The notes beneath the pieces are model-generated. The model had not been told where the DNA came from. It searched no databases and saw only the letters and a list, made by a program, of their open reading frames with translations. Both the position numbers and the translations under genes were made by a program. A stretch of 49,227 bases of DNA, from the NCBI GenBank assembly GCA_964611895.1, contig CAZTDN010000026.1, forward strand, positions 1 through 49,227. The letters are read 5' to 3'. Of the stretch, positions 7,666-16,450 are shown one piece after another; position 1 is the stretch's first letter; every line of letters starts with the position of its first letter. Source of the stretch: JAIEOG01 sp964611895. Its GTDB lineage: Bacteria > Bdellovibrionota > FAC87 > UBA2466.

Positions 7666-10542
7666 TTACGGCGCGCGCTTTTCTTTCGCGAAGACCAAGT
7701 ACATTTGAATTAGAAAAAGACGTTCCCCAGTAATGTAGCGATGCAGGGCGTCCTGCCTTTTGTTTAGCGCGTTCAGGGCCATGAGCGAGTTAACAAATGT
7801 GCGCGGCCGATCTTTCAGCAACTCATCCTGAATTTGACGGCGAGTCTTTGTGACGGCCTCAAGGTAATCCTCAGCCACATTGAGGTTGTTCCTTATTAAA
7901 AGACCTGTTGCAGTTCGAACTCCATCGACCCCTACACTGACAGGCGCCGAAAGTACCGTCTCATCGTCTACAAAGGTGAATGCGCGCTCAAATCGATTGC
8001 GCGTTTGCTCATAGGCGGAGCGATCTGTGAACGAAAAATCGTTTGTAGCACCCTGAGAGAAATCGCTCCGTGAAAGCTCATCAATCATCAGTGTGCGGTA
8101 GAACTCTTGGGATTCTGTTCGGGCGCTTTGGAGATGTCCCCAGTCTGGGGTGTTTTTGCTGTCGGCAAGCTTGGTGGTGTGCACTTGAATGAGTTCCAGG
8201 GCTTCAGGATGCCTGCCAAAAACCGCGATCTCTTCGGATAAAAGTTTTAGAGCATGCGCTCTCAGAGAAGGATCAAATTGCTGGATTCGAAAGTAGGGTT
8301 CAGTTCCGCCATCGGGGTCCGATATTTCAATGGTATTCGAAAGCAAGCTGGAGAACAAAGACGGCACTGCTTCTTCCGGTGCCGAATAGGGGCTGAGGAA
8401 TCGATTTTTTGCCAAGGGGTGTTCCGACGGCGCAGAAATCAACGAGAGTGCTAAGAGCTTGTCTGGCAAAATCCCACGGGATTGAAGGCGGTTTTGAACT
8501 CCGTCAGTGGAGTCAAAGTCGGGGCGTTTTGAGTCGAGAACAATCTGGCGGAGTGCCGATACGGCTTCCTGTTTTGCTTCCAGAGCGTCTTCCACGACCT
8601 GGCGTACCTTGTTCATGTCAAGGGTGCGGGTAAGGTGACGGCTGACCGAGACCGGGCCTTTATCAGTAGTTTGCACGATGGAACCGTACTCGACTGACAC
8701 CTGCCGAAGTGCGCTTGCCAAAGCGGTGGAGTCTGCCTCTACCCGCTGTCTCGCCAGCGACCACACTGCTGCGTAATCTTGCGAGTTAAAAGCCTGAAGG
8801 ATCGACTCGGCATTATCATACGCCTGCCGAATCGGTAACAAGAGCCCCAGGATGCGAGCTCGGTAGGTCTCGGGGCTGCCTCCGAAATCGATTCTGTCCA
8901 GGCGAAGATTACCGATTTCATAATGAGAAAAATAGCGCTGGAGCTGTTTTTGAATCAGGTCGGTGAGGTTGGACCCCGTGTCGTACAATTGGCACATGGC
9001 CGCGCGAGAGGTAAAGATTTCCTCGTCAGAACAGTAGGAAAACCCCTTCTTGAGTTGTTGGTTGCGGACTTCGGCATTGGGGCTGTAGCCAAACAAAATC
9101 GCGGCACGATCATAGGGACCAATGGACGGGAAGCTATCTTCGAGAAACCCATACCCCATGATGGATTTGTTCTGCACGGTGTTTGGGTTATGGGCGGGCC
9201 CGTTGGGCGTCGACATGAAATTGTGGCGCAAACCCAGTGCGTGTCCGAATTCGTGTTTGAAGATGCCTGAAAACACTTCTTTCTCGAGAGTGTCCGAGCC
9301 ACCTTGAGCCGCGTCTCGTGACAGCGCACGTTTCAAAACACCATCGTTGATTCGGGTGATGTGATTGCTAAGATCCTGCACTGTGTGCGTATGCAGAAGC
9401 TCTACTGGGTTAATCAGAGAAGTTCCGGTGTCCGTAGAGGGGGAATCTGGAGATATGCGACGCGACTTTTCCCAAAAGAGTTCCTTGAAGGCTGCGTCTT
9501 TGAGGACTTTGCCATAAAGAATCACATCTGCCTTGAGGATTTCTCCACTGCGGGGATTCGTCATGAGGGGGGCGTAGCCCAAGACTCCATGTGCGCTGGA
9601 TTCGGAATTGTCGTAGACGATGAGAGAGTGTCTCAAGTCGCCTAGTCTCTGGCCGGTGTTTTCGCGAATGGGCTCCAGGACAAGATCTCCAACGGCACTT
9701 TTGAGGATTTCCCCCCATTCTGCGTAGGCCTGCCGGATGGGGTCTTTTAAGTGCGATGGAAAGCCGGGAGAAAAATAGAACACGATTGTTTTAGTGGTGT
9801 CCCAACGATTCAAAAAGGACCGCCGTGTGCTCTCGGCAAACCTGTCAAACGCGTCGAGACGGTAAGTTTGGGTGGCGAAAAAACCAAATTGAATTTGCTC
9901 TTCGATCGAAAAATCTCTCTGCGTGTATCGAGCATTGGGGGTGTACTTTAGGAAGCTATAGTGAACCGTGAGGCTGGTCCCGTCCTCGAGGTGTCGCTCT
10001 ACTTCGAAGTTGATGGCGCCGCGCTGGAGGTCGACTTCAGGTTCCAAAACGAGGGCGGCGCTGCGCGTCTTGGGGTCGAGCGAATCTGCCGTGTCTTTCA
10101 GTAAGTCCATTCTGACGAAGGCGCGTTTGTCCCAAGCGCGATCTTGCGTGTTTTCTACTTCTTCGTGCGTGGGTTCGCCGTCGGGGGTTCTTGCCCGTTC
10201 CACATCTACCCACTCTGCAGGGAAGGACGAGAGTAAGCCGCTTTGAGGGGCTGTCGACTGCTCTTGAAACAGCGGGTCCACCGATACGATGTCGATTTTG
10301 TTTTCGTGAGCAACAAAGCGAACCAGTTTACCGTGCTCAAGGTACTGCCCCGGAGCAAAGCTCGCGAACGCTGCTGAAGGGGAGTGCACTTGCACTACCG
10401 TTTTTAGAAATAGAAATGTTCCGTCGAGGTGTTTCGCTTCTAGGCGGCTGGAGTCGGCGAGTAGCGGCCGAATAGGGCGGGGTTTCGCGCACCCGACGAC
10501 GAACACCACAACGGCGAGGCTCAGATGGATCAGAGTTGCCAT
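7666..10542 (-). CDS. Large zinc-dependent metalloprotease (metzincin-like), predicted lipoprotein
   Basis: 958 aa. The N-terminus (MATLIHLSLAVVVFVVGCAKP) has a lipoprotein-type signal with Cys18, so the protein is probably anchored in the outer membrane or periplasm. The active site FKHEFGHALGLRHNF carries HExxHxxGxxH, and SIMGYGF about 30 residues later is a plausible Met-turn, both metzincin features. The flanking regions resemble the bacterial zinc-dependent metalloprotease family with DUF5117/DUF4953-type domains. The ATG lies inside the last codons of the upstream gene (13-base overlap), so translation of the two is coupled. Substrate unknown; a secreted or cell-surface hydrolase would fit a predator, but that is inference. 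Confidence 0.85.
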   Translation of the reverse strand: MATLIHLSLAVVVFVVGCAKPRPIRPLLADSSRLEAKHLDGTFLFLKTVVQVHSPSAAFASFAPGQYLEHGKLVRFVAHENKIDIVSVDPLFQEQSTAPQSGLLSSFPAEWVDVERARTPDGEPTHEEVENTQDRAWDKRAFVRMDLLKDTADSLDPKTRSAALVLEPEVDLQRGAINFEVERHLEDGTSLTVHYSFLKYTPNARYTQRDFSIEEQIQFGFFATQTYRLDAFDRFAESTRRSFLNRWDTTKTIVFYFSPGFPSHLKDPIRQAYAEWGEILKSAVGDLVLEPIRENTGQRLGDLRHSLIVYDNSESSAHGVLGYAPLMTNPRSGEILKADVILYGKVLKDAAFKELFWEKSRRISPDSPSTDTGTSLINPVELLHTHTVQDLSNHITRINDGVLKRALSRDAAQGGSDTLEKEVFSGIFKHEFGHALGLRHNFMSTPNGPAHNPNTVQNKSIMGYGFLEDSFPSIGPYDRAAILFGYSPNAEVRNQQLKKGFSYCSDEEIFTSRAAMCQLYDTGSNLTDLIQKQLQRYFSHYEIGNLRLDRIDFGGSPETYRARILGLLLPIRQAYDNAESILQAFNSQDYAAVWSLARQRVEADSTALASALRQVSVEYGSIVQTTDKGPVSVSRHLTRTLDMNKVRQVVEDALEAKQEAVSALRQIVLDSKRPDFDSTDGVQNRLQSRGILPDKLLALSLISAPSEHPLAKNRFLSPYSAPEEAVPSLFSSLLSNTIEISDPDGGTEPYFRIQQFDPSLRAHALKLLSEEIAVFGRHPEALELIQVHTTKLADSKNTPDWGHLQSARTESQEFYRTLMIDELSRSDFSQGATNDFSFTDRSAYEQTRNRFERAFTFVDDETVLSAPVSVGVDGVRTATGLLIRNNLNVAEDYLEAVTKTRRQIQDELLKDRPRTFVNSLMALNALNKRQDALHRYITGERLFLIQMYLVFAKEKRAP

Positions 10543-11294
10543 TGTAAAAATCCCGCCACGCGGCTTTTTCGACCATCAAAGACTCCCACAGGAGAATAGT
10601 TCCCTGTCAGCTCATCGATATGGCTCAGCACTAGCTGGTGCGTGAGACCGACCCACAGCGATTCGGTAAGACGGAGACTGACTCTTTCGAACGTGGAATA
10701 AAAGTTCTGCCAGCGGCCGTTCCACTCCTGGGCCAAGAAAAAAAGGAACTCAAACTTGAGGTTGCCGATTTGGTACGCAGCGGAGACCTGTTCGACAAAG
10801 CCCATCTGGGAAAACCGCTGGCCGTTTCGGCGTTGCGCATACTCAGAGAAGTACAGAAAGGGTCCCGCCAAGAGGTCAAACGAAAGTCCAGACTCAAAGC
10901 GCTTCGAAAAATAGCCTCCCCCAATTTGGCGAAGCTGCGCCCCTTCTCCCCCCCAGTCCTGCAACTCGGGGAACTGGGAGTAGACGAAGACTCCAAAGGT
11001 TTGGTGTGGCTGGGCCACCAGGCCAAATTTGGTCAAGAATTCTAAGAAAGGGACTCGCAGTGGTTTATGCAAGTCAAAAGACCGGTCAAGCAGGGCGCGG
11101 GCAGACAAAGAGGAGTAAGACCGAAAGTTCCAGGTAAATGAGGGTTCCAGGCTCATACTTTCGCGGGGGTAGTCAGGGTCGAGTTGGCGTCCGTAGCTCG
11201 TGAGCAAGCTTGCTCTGGTGGTAGGTACGTGTGCCGCAAAAGAAGTTCCCCCGAAAAACAGGATGAATAAGGGCAACCCAAGAGCCAAACGCAT
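10530..11294 (-). CDS. Predicted outer-membrane beta-barrel or periplasmic protein
   Basis: 254 aa. A signal peptide (MRLALGLPLFILFFGGTSFA, then AHV) leads into a sequence rich in alternating aromatic and polar residues (for example SFTWNFRSYSS, GGGYFSKRFESGLSF, FYSTFERVSLRL) and ends VAGFLQWQL, consistent with a small beta-barrel. No family recognised. The last codons contain the start of the large metalloprotease, which suggests that the two products act together at the outer membrane. No clear ribosome site before ATG 11294. Confidence 0.6.
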   Translation of the reverse strand: MRLALGLPLFILFFGGTSFAAHVPTTRASLLTSYGRQLDPDYPRESMSLEPSFTWNFRSYSSLSARALLDRSFDLHKPLRVPFLEFLTKFGLVAQPHQTFGVFVYSQFPELQDWGGEGAQLRQIGGGYFSKRFESGLSFDLLAGPFLYFSEYAQRRNGQRFSQMGFVEQVSAAYQIGNLKFEFLFFLAQEWNGRWQNFYSTFERVSLRLTESLWVGLTHQLVLSHIDELTGNYSPVGVFDGRKSRVAGFLQWQL

Positions 11295-11418
11295 GGGTCA
11301 GGGTTAGCAAATGGGCTATGCGCTGTCTGCAGAAAAATGGGGTGTGAGATGCGCTGAGAGCGCTGTGGGAGCATGAGGGATCTTGACGGGGTGGCGCAGC
11401 TTCGCGCATTGTAGGCAA

Positions 11419-12264
11419 GTGCCTGAAACTTTAAGTGGAAAGACCGTCGCAGAAGAGATTTACCGCAAGGTTTTGCTCGACCTGTCGCTGTTGCCGTTTG
11501 TGCCCAAACTCGTGGTGGTTTTGGTGGGCGGAGACCCCGCGTCTCAAGTCTACGTTCGTAACAAACGCAAAAAATGTCTCGATCTAGGGATGCGGGGGGA
11601 AACACTTGAGCTCGCTGAGTCTACGACCGAGAGCGAATTGATCGCGGTAATCCGTCGCTTGAACGCCGACCCTGAGGTGAATGGTATTTTGATCCAACTG
11701 CCACTGCCTCCGTCGATTCAAAAACGCAATGTGCTCAAAGAAGTGCACCCCTTGAAAGACGTCGATGGATTGCATCCCGAGAACGTGGGGCTGCTGTTTT
11801 TAGGTGAGCCTCGATTTCAACCTTGCACGCCGTACGGTGTGATCGAAATGCTCAAGCACTACCAGATCTCGATCGCGGGAAAACGGGCCGTCGTTTTGGG
11901 GCGCAGCGATATTGTAGGTAGACCGATGTCGCAACTCCTGTCGATGAACGACGCTACGGTGACAGTGTGTCACTCAAAAACCCAAAATTTAGAGGCGGAG
12001 ACCCAGCGTGCGGACATCTTAGTCGCGGCCATTGGGAAGCCAAGATTCATTCAGGCCAAACATGTAAAGGAAGGCGCCGTCGTGATCGACGTGGGGATTC
12101 ATCGAACAGACACCGGGCTTTGCGGGGACGTCGATTTTGAGGCGGTGGCACCGCGGTGCCAAGCCATCACGCCGGTCCCTGGTGGGGTGGGGCCACTGAC
12201 AATAGCCATGCTGATGCGCAACGTCTTGCTCGCAGCTGCGCTCCAGTCCCGCGCTAGGTCTTAG
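11419..12264 (+). CDS. folD: Bifunctional methylenetetrahydrofolate dehydrogenase / cyclohydrolase FolD
   Basis: 281 aa from GTG 11419, which gives MPETLSGKTVAEEI, the normal FolD start. A TTG at 11383 would add 12 unconserved residues, and neither start has a strong ribosome site. It interconverts 5,10-methylene- and 10-formyl-THF for one-carbon metabolism. Visible motifs: catalytic Y45-x3-K49 (QVYVRNKR), GILIQLPLP, KDVDG, PCTP, the NADP-binding VVLGRSDIVGRPM and the C-terminal PVPGGVGPLT. Complete. The 3' end overlaps convergent coaE by 11 bases. Confidence 0.95.
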   Translation: MPETLSGKTVAEEIYRKVLLDLSLLPFVPKLVVVLVGGDPASQVYVRNKRKKCLDLGMRGETLELAESTTESELIAVIRRLNADPEVNGILIQLPLPPSIQKRNVLKEVHPLKDVDGLHPENVGLLFLGEPRFQPCTPYGVIEMLKHYQISIAGKRAVVLGRSDIVGRPMSQLLSMNDATVTVCHSKTQNLEAETQRADILVAAIGKPRFIQAKHVKEGAVVIDVGIHRTDTGLCGDVDFEAVAPRCQAITPVPGGVGPLTIAMLMRNVLLAAALQSRARS

Positions 12265-12859
12265 GCGGCAAGATCTGGTTTGCTATTTTGGAGATTTGTT
12301 CTTCTAGCTCGGCTATGTCGCCGTGATTGGTAAGGTGAAAGTCGGCAAGACGGATTTTTTCCTCATCGGGTGCCTGGGCAGCAAAAATCGCTTCGATCAT
12401 CTTTTCTGAAAAGCGATTGCGATCTCGCAGGCGTTGACGTCGGAGGGGATCGGGCGCGGTAACGACAATGACGAAGTCAAAGTTTTCAGCAAGGCCTGTC
12501 TCAACCAGCAGCGCAGCTTCACACACCGCCACGGGAATGCCACTGGATTCCGCTCCTTCTGCTTGGGATTCAAAATGCTGCATCAAACGTGGGTGCAGCA
12601 CGTTTTCCCACTGCTGCCTGAGTTTCGGTTCTTCAAAAACTCGCTGGCGCAAGAGCTCCCGGTTCACTGCACCGGATGGGTCCAGAACAGCGGGACCAAA
12701 TATTTTTTGAAGGTGTTGCCGGACCTGAGCGTCGGTTTCCGTGAGGCGGCGTGCTTCGGTGTCCAAGTCGACCACCAGCCAACCCTTGGATTGGAGAAGG
12801 TTTCCGACTAGAGACTTGCCGCTCGCAATTCCACCAGTAAGTCCGACTCGAATGAGCAT
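12254..12859 (-). CDS. coaE: Dephospho-CoA kinase
   Basis: 201 aa, normal length. Performs the last step of coenzyme A synthesis, phosphorylating dephospho-CoA at the 3' hydroxyl. Walker A is GLTGGIASGKS at residues 6-16, followed by the DLDTEARRL segment and the lid region RLRDRNRFSE. Upstream on the minus strand GTGACT, 17 bases, CAGAAT and then only 6 bases to the ATG give another candidate leaderless promoter; no Shine-Dalgarno is present. It overlaps folD convergently by 11 bases. coaX, for an earlier CoA step, is at the other end of this window. Confidence 0.94.
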   Translation of the reverse strand: MLIRVGLTGGIASGKSLVGNLLQSKGWLVVDLDTEARRLTETDAQVRQHLQKIFGPAVLDPSGAVNRELLRQRVFEEPKLRQQWENVLHPRLMQHFESQAEGAESSGIPVAVCEAALLVETGLAENFDFVIVVTAPDPLRRQRLRDRNRFSEKMIEAIFAAQAPDEEKIRLADFHLTNHGDIAELEEQISKIANQILPPKT

Positions 12860-12903
12860 GAGGCCATTCTGGCGGAAAGCGCATGCAAAGTCACCTGTGC
12901 CAG

Positions 12904-12932
12904 TTGCCAGTGTCGGCGAGCTAATCTAGGCT
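12904..12932 (+). promoter_or_regulatory. Predicted promoter of the prenyl-synthase-like gene
   Basis: TTGCCA (12904-12909), a 17-base spacer and TAGGCT (12927-12932). The predicted start near 12939 is two bases from the ATG at 12941, again predicting a nearly leaderless mRNA. Confidence 0.4.
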
Positions 12933-12940
12933 TGAAGCGA

Positions 12941-13960
12941 ATGAAATACGCAGAATTTTTCGGAAGCGCAAAAGACGTTCAAACCCTTCTCCGAGTTCCT
13001 CCGAATTCGGGCGTGGAGGAAACTCTCCATAAGGCGTTGCTTGAACCCCTGGGCGAGTTTCTTGCGAGTGGTGGCAAGAAGTTTCGCACCCAGGTTCTGG
13101 AGTTTGCGTTCAAAGTCGCGGACGAGGGGCGGACACCCGCAGAAGAGGCTCAAGCACTGCTTGAGAAAGGCGCGTTCATTATTGAGTCGATACACGCCGC
13201 TACGATGGTGATCGATGACATTGAAGACGGCAGCGAACAGCGTCGAGGAAAGCCGTGTTTGCACCGGCAGCTTGGGATGCCCGTGGCGCTCAATGCAGGG
13301 AGTTGGTTGTACTTTTGGCCATTAGAGCGGTTGCAACATTGGGGGCTTCCTCCGGAGAAAGAGTTGCGTATTTACCGTTTGTGCACGGAGTCTTTGGTGC
13401 AGGCGCACTTTGGCCAAGCGATTGATGTCAGTGTTCCGATCGATGAGACCCCACAGGAAAAAGTTTGGGATTTGAGTTTGGCTGCGATGGAACTCAAAAC
13501 CGGAGCGCTGATGGGGCTTGCAGCCGCCATCGGGGCTGCGCTAGCGGGTGCAAGCGCTCCTGATCTCGCCTTGTTGCGGGAGTTTGGCGTTTCGTTTGGT
13601 GTCACACTCCAGATGTTTGAGGACGTTTCTAATCTGTTCCCCAGAGGTCAGGCTCCTGATCTCAAACAGTATGAAGACTTGAAACTGCGGCGGGCGGGTT
13701 GGGTGTGGGCAGTGGCAGCCAATTATTCCAGTCCGGGAGATTATGCTCGGTTTCGTGAGGCGGTGAAGAAATTGCCTGATGTCGTTCCCGTGGAAAGTTG
13801 GTTGGAGGAGCAGGCACTAGCGATGCGTGCAAAAGCGATGGCCGTAGAAAACTTGGAGGCGAGTTTTGGGCCTCTGGAAGAGCGGCTGGGTGGAGCCGAA
13901 CGGCAGCATTGGATACAAGAGCTGCGGCAACGTTTGACTCAGGGTTACCGATCGGAATGA
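12941..13960 (+). CDS. Polyprenyl synthase-like protein with altered second Asp-rich motif
   Basis: 339 aa. Family enzymes condense isopentenyl diphosphate with allylic diphosphates. The first Asp-rich motif is intact (MVIDDIEDGSEQRRGKP, DDxxD plus RRG). The substrate-binding GGKKFR is near residue 48 (SGGKKFRTQVLEF). The second Asp-rich motif, normally DDxxD in an FQxxDD context, reads LQMFEDVSNLF (ED-x-x-N), and the usual GK/T stretch after it is replaced by DLKQYEDLKLRRAG. It may be a diverged enzyme, a regulatory subunit or have a changed product. It is joined to the next glycosyltransferase gene by an ATGA overlap, which hints at a shared lipid-linked product. Confidence 0.8.
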   Translation: MKYAEFFGSAKDVQTLLRVPPNSGVEETLHKALLEPLGEFLASGGKKFRTQVLEFAFKVADEGRTPAEEAQALLEKGAFIIESIHAATMVIDDIEDGSEQRRGKPCLHRQLGMPVALNAGSWLYFWPLERLQHWGLPPEKELRIYRLCTESLVQAHFGQAIDVSVPIDETPQEKVWDLSLAAMELKTGALMGLAAAIGAALAGASAPDLALLREFGVSFGVTLQMFEDVSNLFPRGQAPDLKQYEDLKLRRAGWVWAVAANYSSPGDYARFREAVKKLPDVVPVESWLEEQALAMRAKAMAVENLEASFGPLEERLGGAERQHWIQELRQRLTQGYRSE

Positions 13961-14997
13961 AAGGCGCGCGAGTCGCTTGCACTCTAGTCACTCCCGACTA
14001 CCTGCCTGCAGGCCTGTCGGTGGCAAAGTCGTTTCTCAAACACAATCCCGGATGCCATTTTATCGTCTTTTATTTAGGGGAGGAGTTGCCGCGGCGGGCG
14101 CTTCCACAAGGGGTTCAGCTGGTTTCGAGTCAGGCCTTTCTAGCGGGTGAGGACAGCGACCTTCAGCAGTATTACAGCCGTTTTGAGTGGATTAATGCAA
14201 TGCGCCCTCGCGCTATCGCGTATCTGCTGGGTCATTGCAAAGTGCGCAAGGCTATCTACCTCGACGCAGACATCTGGGTAACCGGAGGTTTTGGGATGGT
14301 CTGGCGAGCGTTGGACAAGAGTTCCTTTGCCTATACGCCGCACATCACTCAGCCGTATCCACTAGATGGCAACCGCCCGACCGAGTTGGCATTGATGCAG
14401 TATGGGACTTTTAATAGCGGGTTCATGGCTTTTCGGCAGGACAAAACTGCGATGGCAGCTCTTGAGTTTTGGAAGAGTCGTCTGGATCGATTTGGTTTTT
14501 TCGATCCGCCACACTTGCATGGTGGGCAAAGGCTTTTGGATTTAATGGCGGTGATTTTTCGCAAAGGGTTTTGTTTGTTGGATTCGCCGGCGTTGAATAC
14601 GGCCTATTGGAACTTGCACGAGCGCAAGATTACCCGTAGGTCGGGTTGCTATTATGTCAATGGAAGGCGCGCCGTATTTTTTCATTTGAGTGGGCACGAT
14701 TTTTCTCAGCCCGAGCGCTTTACCCGCGTTCGTGGAAGGCACGGGTTTGAGTCGCACCCCCTGTTGCGTCGGATCTATGGCGAATATCAGGACGCATTGC
14801 GGGGTTTTAACGGTGGAAAACTGATTCAAGCCTTGGCGCGATTTGAGGGGGCGGAAGAAGACTTGGAACGTCGGCGGTATTTTTTTGTGCATCGAAAATG
14901 GGACGGGTACACCAGCCAACAGGCACGGGAGCTCCGTGATCCTACCGTTTTCAGCGAATTGCTTTTGAGTGGAGCGTGTGGAGAGGCTGAATTATAG
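13957..14997 (+). CDS. Glycosyltransferase, GT8-like (DxD type)
   Basis: 346 aa from ATG 13957, which overlaps the TGA of the prenyl-synthase gene (ATGA); longer in-frame upstream starts lie inside that gene and are not believable. VACTLVTPDYLPAGLSVAKS matches the N-terminal sugar-nucleotide strand-loop of GT8-type enzymes. KAIYLDADIWVTG carries the DxD metal motif, and YGTFNSGFMAFRQD is the typical acceptor-side segment. The product probably transfers a sugar from a nucleotide sugar in the cytoplasm; donor and acceptor are unknown. The C-terminus (about 290-346) is unassigned. The 3' end overlaps the convergent EVE gene by 6 bases. Confidence 0.8.
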   Translation: MKGARVACTLVTPDYLPAGLSVAKSFLKHNPGCHFIVFYLGEELPRRALPQGVQLVSSQAFLAGEDSDLQQYYSRFEWINAMRPRAIAYLLGHCKVRKAIYLDADIWVTGGFGMVWRALDKSSFAYTPHITQPYPLDGNRPTELALMQYGTFNSGFMAFRQDKTAMAALEFWKSRLDRFGFFDPPHLHGGQRLLDLMAVIFRKGFCLLDSPALNTAYWNLHERKITRRSGCYYVNGRRAVFFHLSGHDFSQPERFTRVRGRHGFESHPLLRRIYGEYQDALRGFNGGKLIQALARFEGAEEDLERRRYFFVHRKWDGYTSQQARELRDPTVFSELLLSGACGEAEL

Positions 14998-15468
14998 ACG
15001 TTTAGGAGTGCCCAGCGTCAGAATGCATTTAAACTCGGCTTCTGTCACAGGTTGGACCGACAAGCGTGAGCCTTTTTGGAGAACGACCATTTTGGATAGT
15101 GCTTTTTCGGACTTGAGCTGGGTTCGGGTGATGGGCGACTCAAAGCGATGCGTGGCTCGAACATCGACCATGTACCAGGGCGACGCGCCTTTGGCCGCAG
15201 CTTTTTCATCAAAGTAGCGACTGGTTTTGTCCAATGCGGTGGTGTCTAGGTAGCCTTCGCGTGCCACTTCGGCGATGCCCGCAATTTGGGGTTCGTCGAT
15301 ATTGCTGTAATAGATCAGGCAACAGTCGTCTTTTTTGAGTGAGTCTCGGAGTAGATTGCGGGCTTGGTAATTGCGAACGCCTTCCCAGCACGTCGTGCGG
15401 TTGGGGGCTTGGAGCAAGTCGTCAAAGGAAAATACGCTGGGTTCAGTCTTGAGCAGCCAATAGTTCAT
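14992..15468 (-). CDS. EVE-domain protein
   Basis: 158 aa. MNYWLLKTEPSVFSFDDL and WEGVRNYQARNLLRD are the hallmark starts of the EVE (PUA-like, THYN1) family. DDCCLIYYSN, GIAEVAREGY and WYMVDVRATHRF follow in family order. EVE proteins are small cytoplasmic domains that bind modified bases in nucleic acids. The ATG at 15468 gives the conserved start; a GTG at 15486 would add six residues, and neither has a good ribosome site. It lies between the glycosyltransferase gene and tRNA-Ser, with no partner nuclease next to it. Confidence 0.9.
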   Translation of the reverse strand: MNYWLLKTEPSVFSFDDLLQAPNRTTCWEGVRNYQARNLLRDSLKKDDCCLIYYSNIDEPQIAGIAEVAREGYLDTTALDKTSRYFDEKAAAKGASPWYMVDVRATHRFESPITRTQLKSEKALSKMVVLQKGSRLSVQPVTEAEFKCILTLGTPKRL

Positions 15469-15566
15469 TGTCAGTCCGTGTTCCACGATCCCGTGCTCGA
15501 CGTCAAGGGGGCAGGGCTTTACAAACGGGCCTGTTTTGGGGAAACTCGGGGGCCTTCATCTGATGC

Positions 15567-15652
15567 GGAGGGATAGTCTAATTGGTAAGTCACCGCACTC
15601 GAAATGCGGCGCCCGAAAGGGCTTGAGAGTTCGAGTCTCTCTCCCTCCGCCA
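15567..15652 (+). tRNA. tRNA-Ser (anticodon CGA)
   Basis: The acceptor stem GGAGGGA pairs with TCCCTCC, with discriminator G and an encoded CCA (15650-15652). The anticodon stem CCGCA/TGCGG holds the loop CTCGAAA (anticodon CGA, codon UCG). A long class II variable arm (CGCCCGAAAGGGC) and the T arm GAGAGTTCGAGTCTCTC are present. It is followed after one base by the stop of the convergent secreted-protein gene. Confidence 0.96.
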
Positions 15653-15653
15653 T

Positions 15654-16382
15654 TTACTCCGCCCGCAACGTAATTTCCTCTGGTTTAGGAAAGACCACCT
15701 CAAGGTGTGACTCCATATCAGCCGCTGTCATGAGCGTAGGGGATGAGCAAAAGCGCTGTTTAGAAGGCACCTCATAGGCTTCTCCGTTGCTGGGGCCCAT
15801 TTCCTTGAGCTCTAACCGCACACGGCATTTCCTGCACTGCATGCCGATCAACGTACCGCCCTTGGTCGAGAAGATCGGGTTAGTGAATTTCGAAAACCAA
15901 CCGTGATATTTGCCCAAATTTTCACGATCCAAGTCGGAGACATTCTGACCCGACGAATCGATGAGCGTAAGCTCTGTGCCGGCGCGGAGCACTCTGTCTT
16001 TAGTGGTGCTGTGCAATACAAGGTCGCAGTCGCCCACCCAACCCCTAGGCGCAGCCTTTTTTTCTAAAATCGATGTTTGGCTATTGTCCAACGCGCAACC
16101 CATCTGGGTCTCATCGCATTTGCCTTCATTGAACAGGTTTTGGGTGCAAACGGCGGTGTTCAAGGCGGTGCTAGGACACCAGTCGAGATATTCCGGAACG
16201 CCATCAGAATCTTCATCGTGGTTCAAGAGAAAGAGGGTGACGTGAGAATGGCGGGCACGGATCGGTATGTCACTTTTGGGTTTGAGTACCGTGTCGATGG
16301 GCCACTGGTCCATCGAGCGCCAGTCGGCGGTCGCCCACCCCGTTGTAAACAAGAACAGACTTAAACCAAGCCAGCGTAACAT
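15654..16382 (-). CDS. Secreted Cys-containing protein with one TSP3/EF-like Ca-binding motif
   Basis: 242 aa from ATG 16382, 6 bases after GGGAGGGG; a much longer in-frame extension lacks a site. Signal peptide MLRWLGLSLFLFTTGWATA. The mature part contains LLNHDEDSDGVPEYLDWCP, a DxDxDG-type calcium loop like thrombospondin type 3 repeats and bacterial cell-surface linkers. Several cysteines (for example MQCRKCRVRLEL and the pairs around VCTQN and KCDET) are likely disulfide-bonded. Function unknown. It lies 68 bases after the small Gly-His protein gene, probably in one transcript. Confidence 0.7.
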   Translation of the reverse strand: MLRWLGLSLFLFTTGWATADWRSMDQWPIDTVLKPKSDIPIRARHSHVTLFLLNHDEDSDGVPEYLDWCPSTALNTAVCTQNLFNEGKCDETQMGCALDNSQTSILEKKAAPRGWVGDCDLVLHSTTKDRVLRAGTELTLIDSSGQNVSDLDRENLGKYHGWFSKFTNPIFSTKGGTLIGMQCRKCRVRLELKEMGPSNGEAYEVPSKQRFCSSPTLMTAADMESHLEVVFPKPEEITLRAE

Positions 16383-16450
16383 ACAGCACCCCTCCCAAGG
16401 CTTGACCATTGCGGTGCCGCGACGAGCGGTCAAGACGCGAGGCAGCACAA

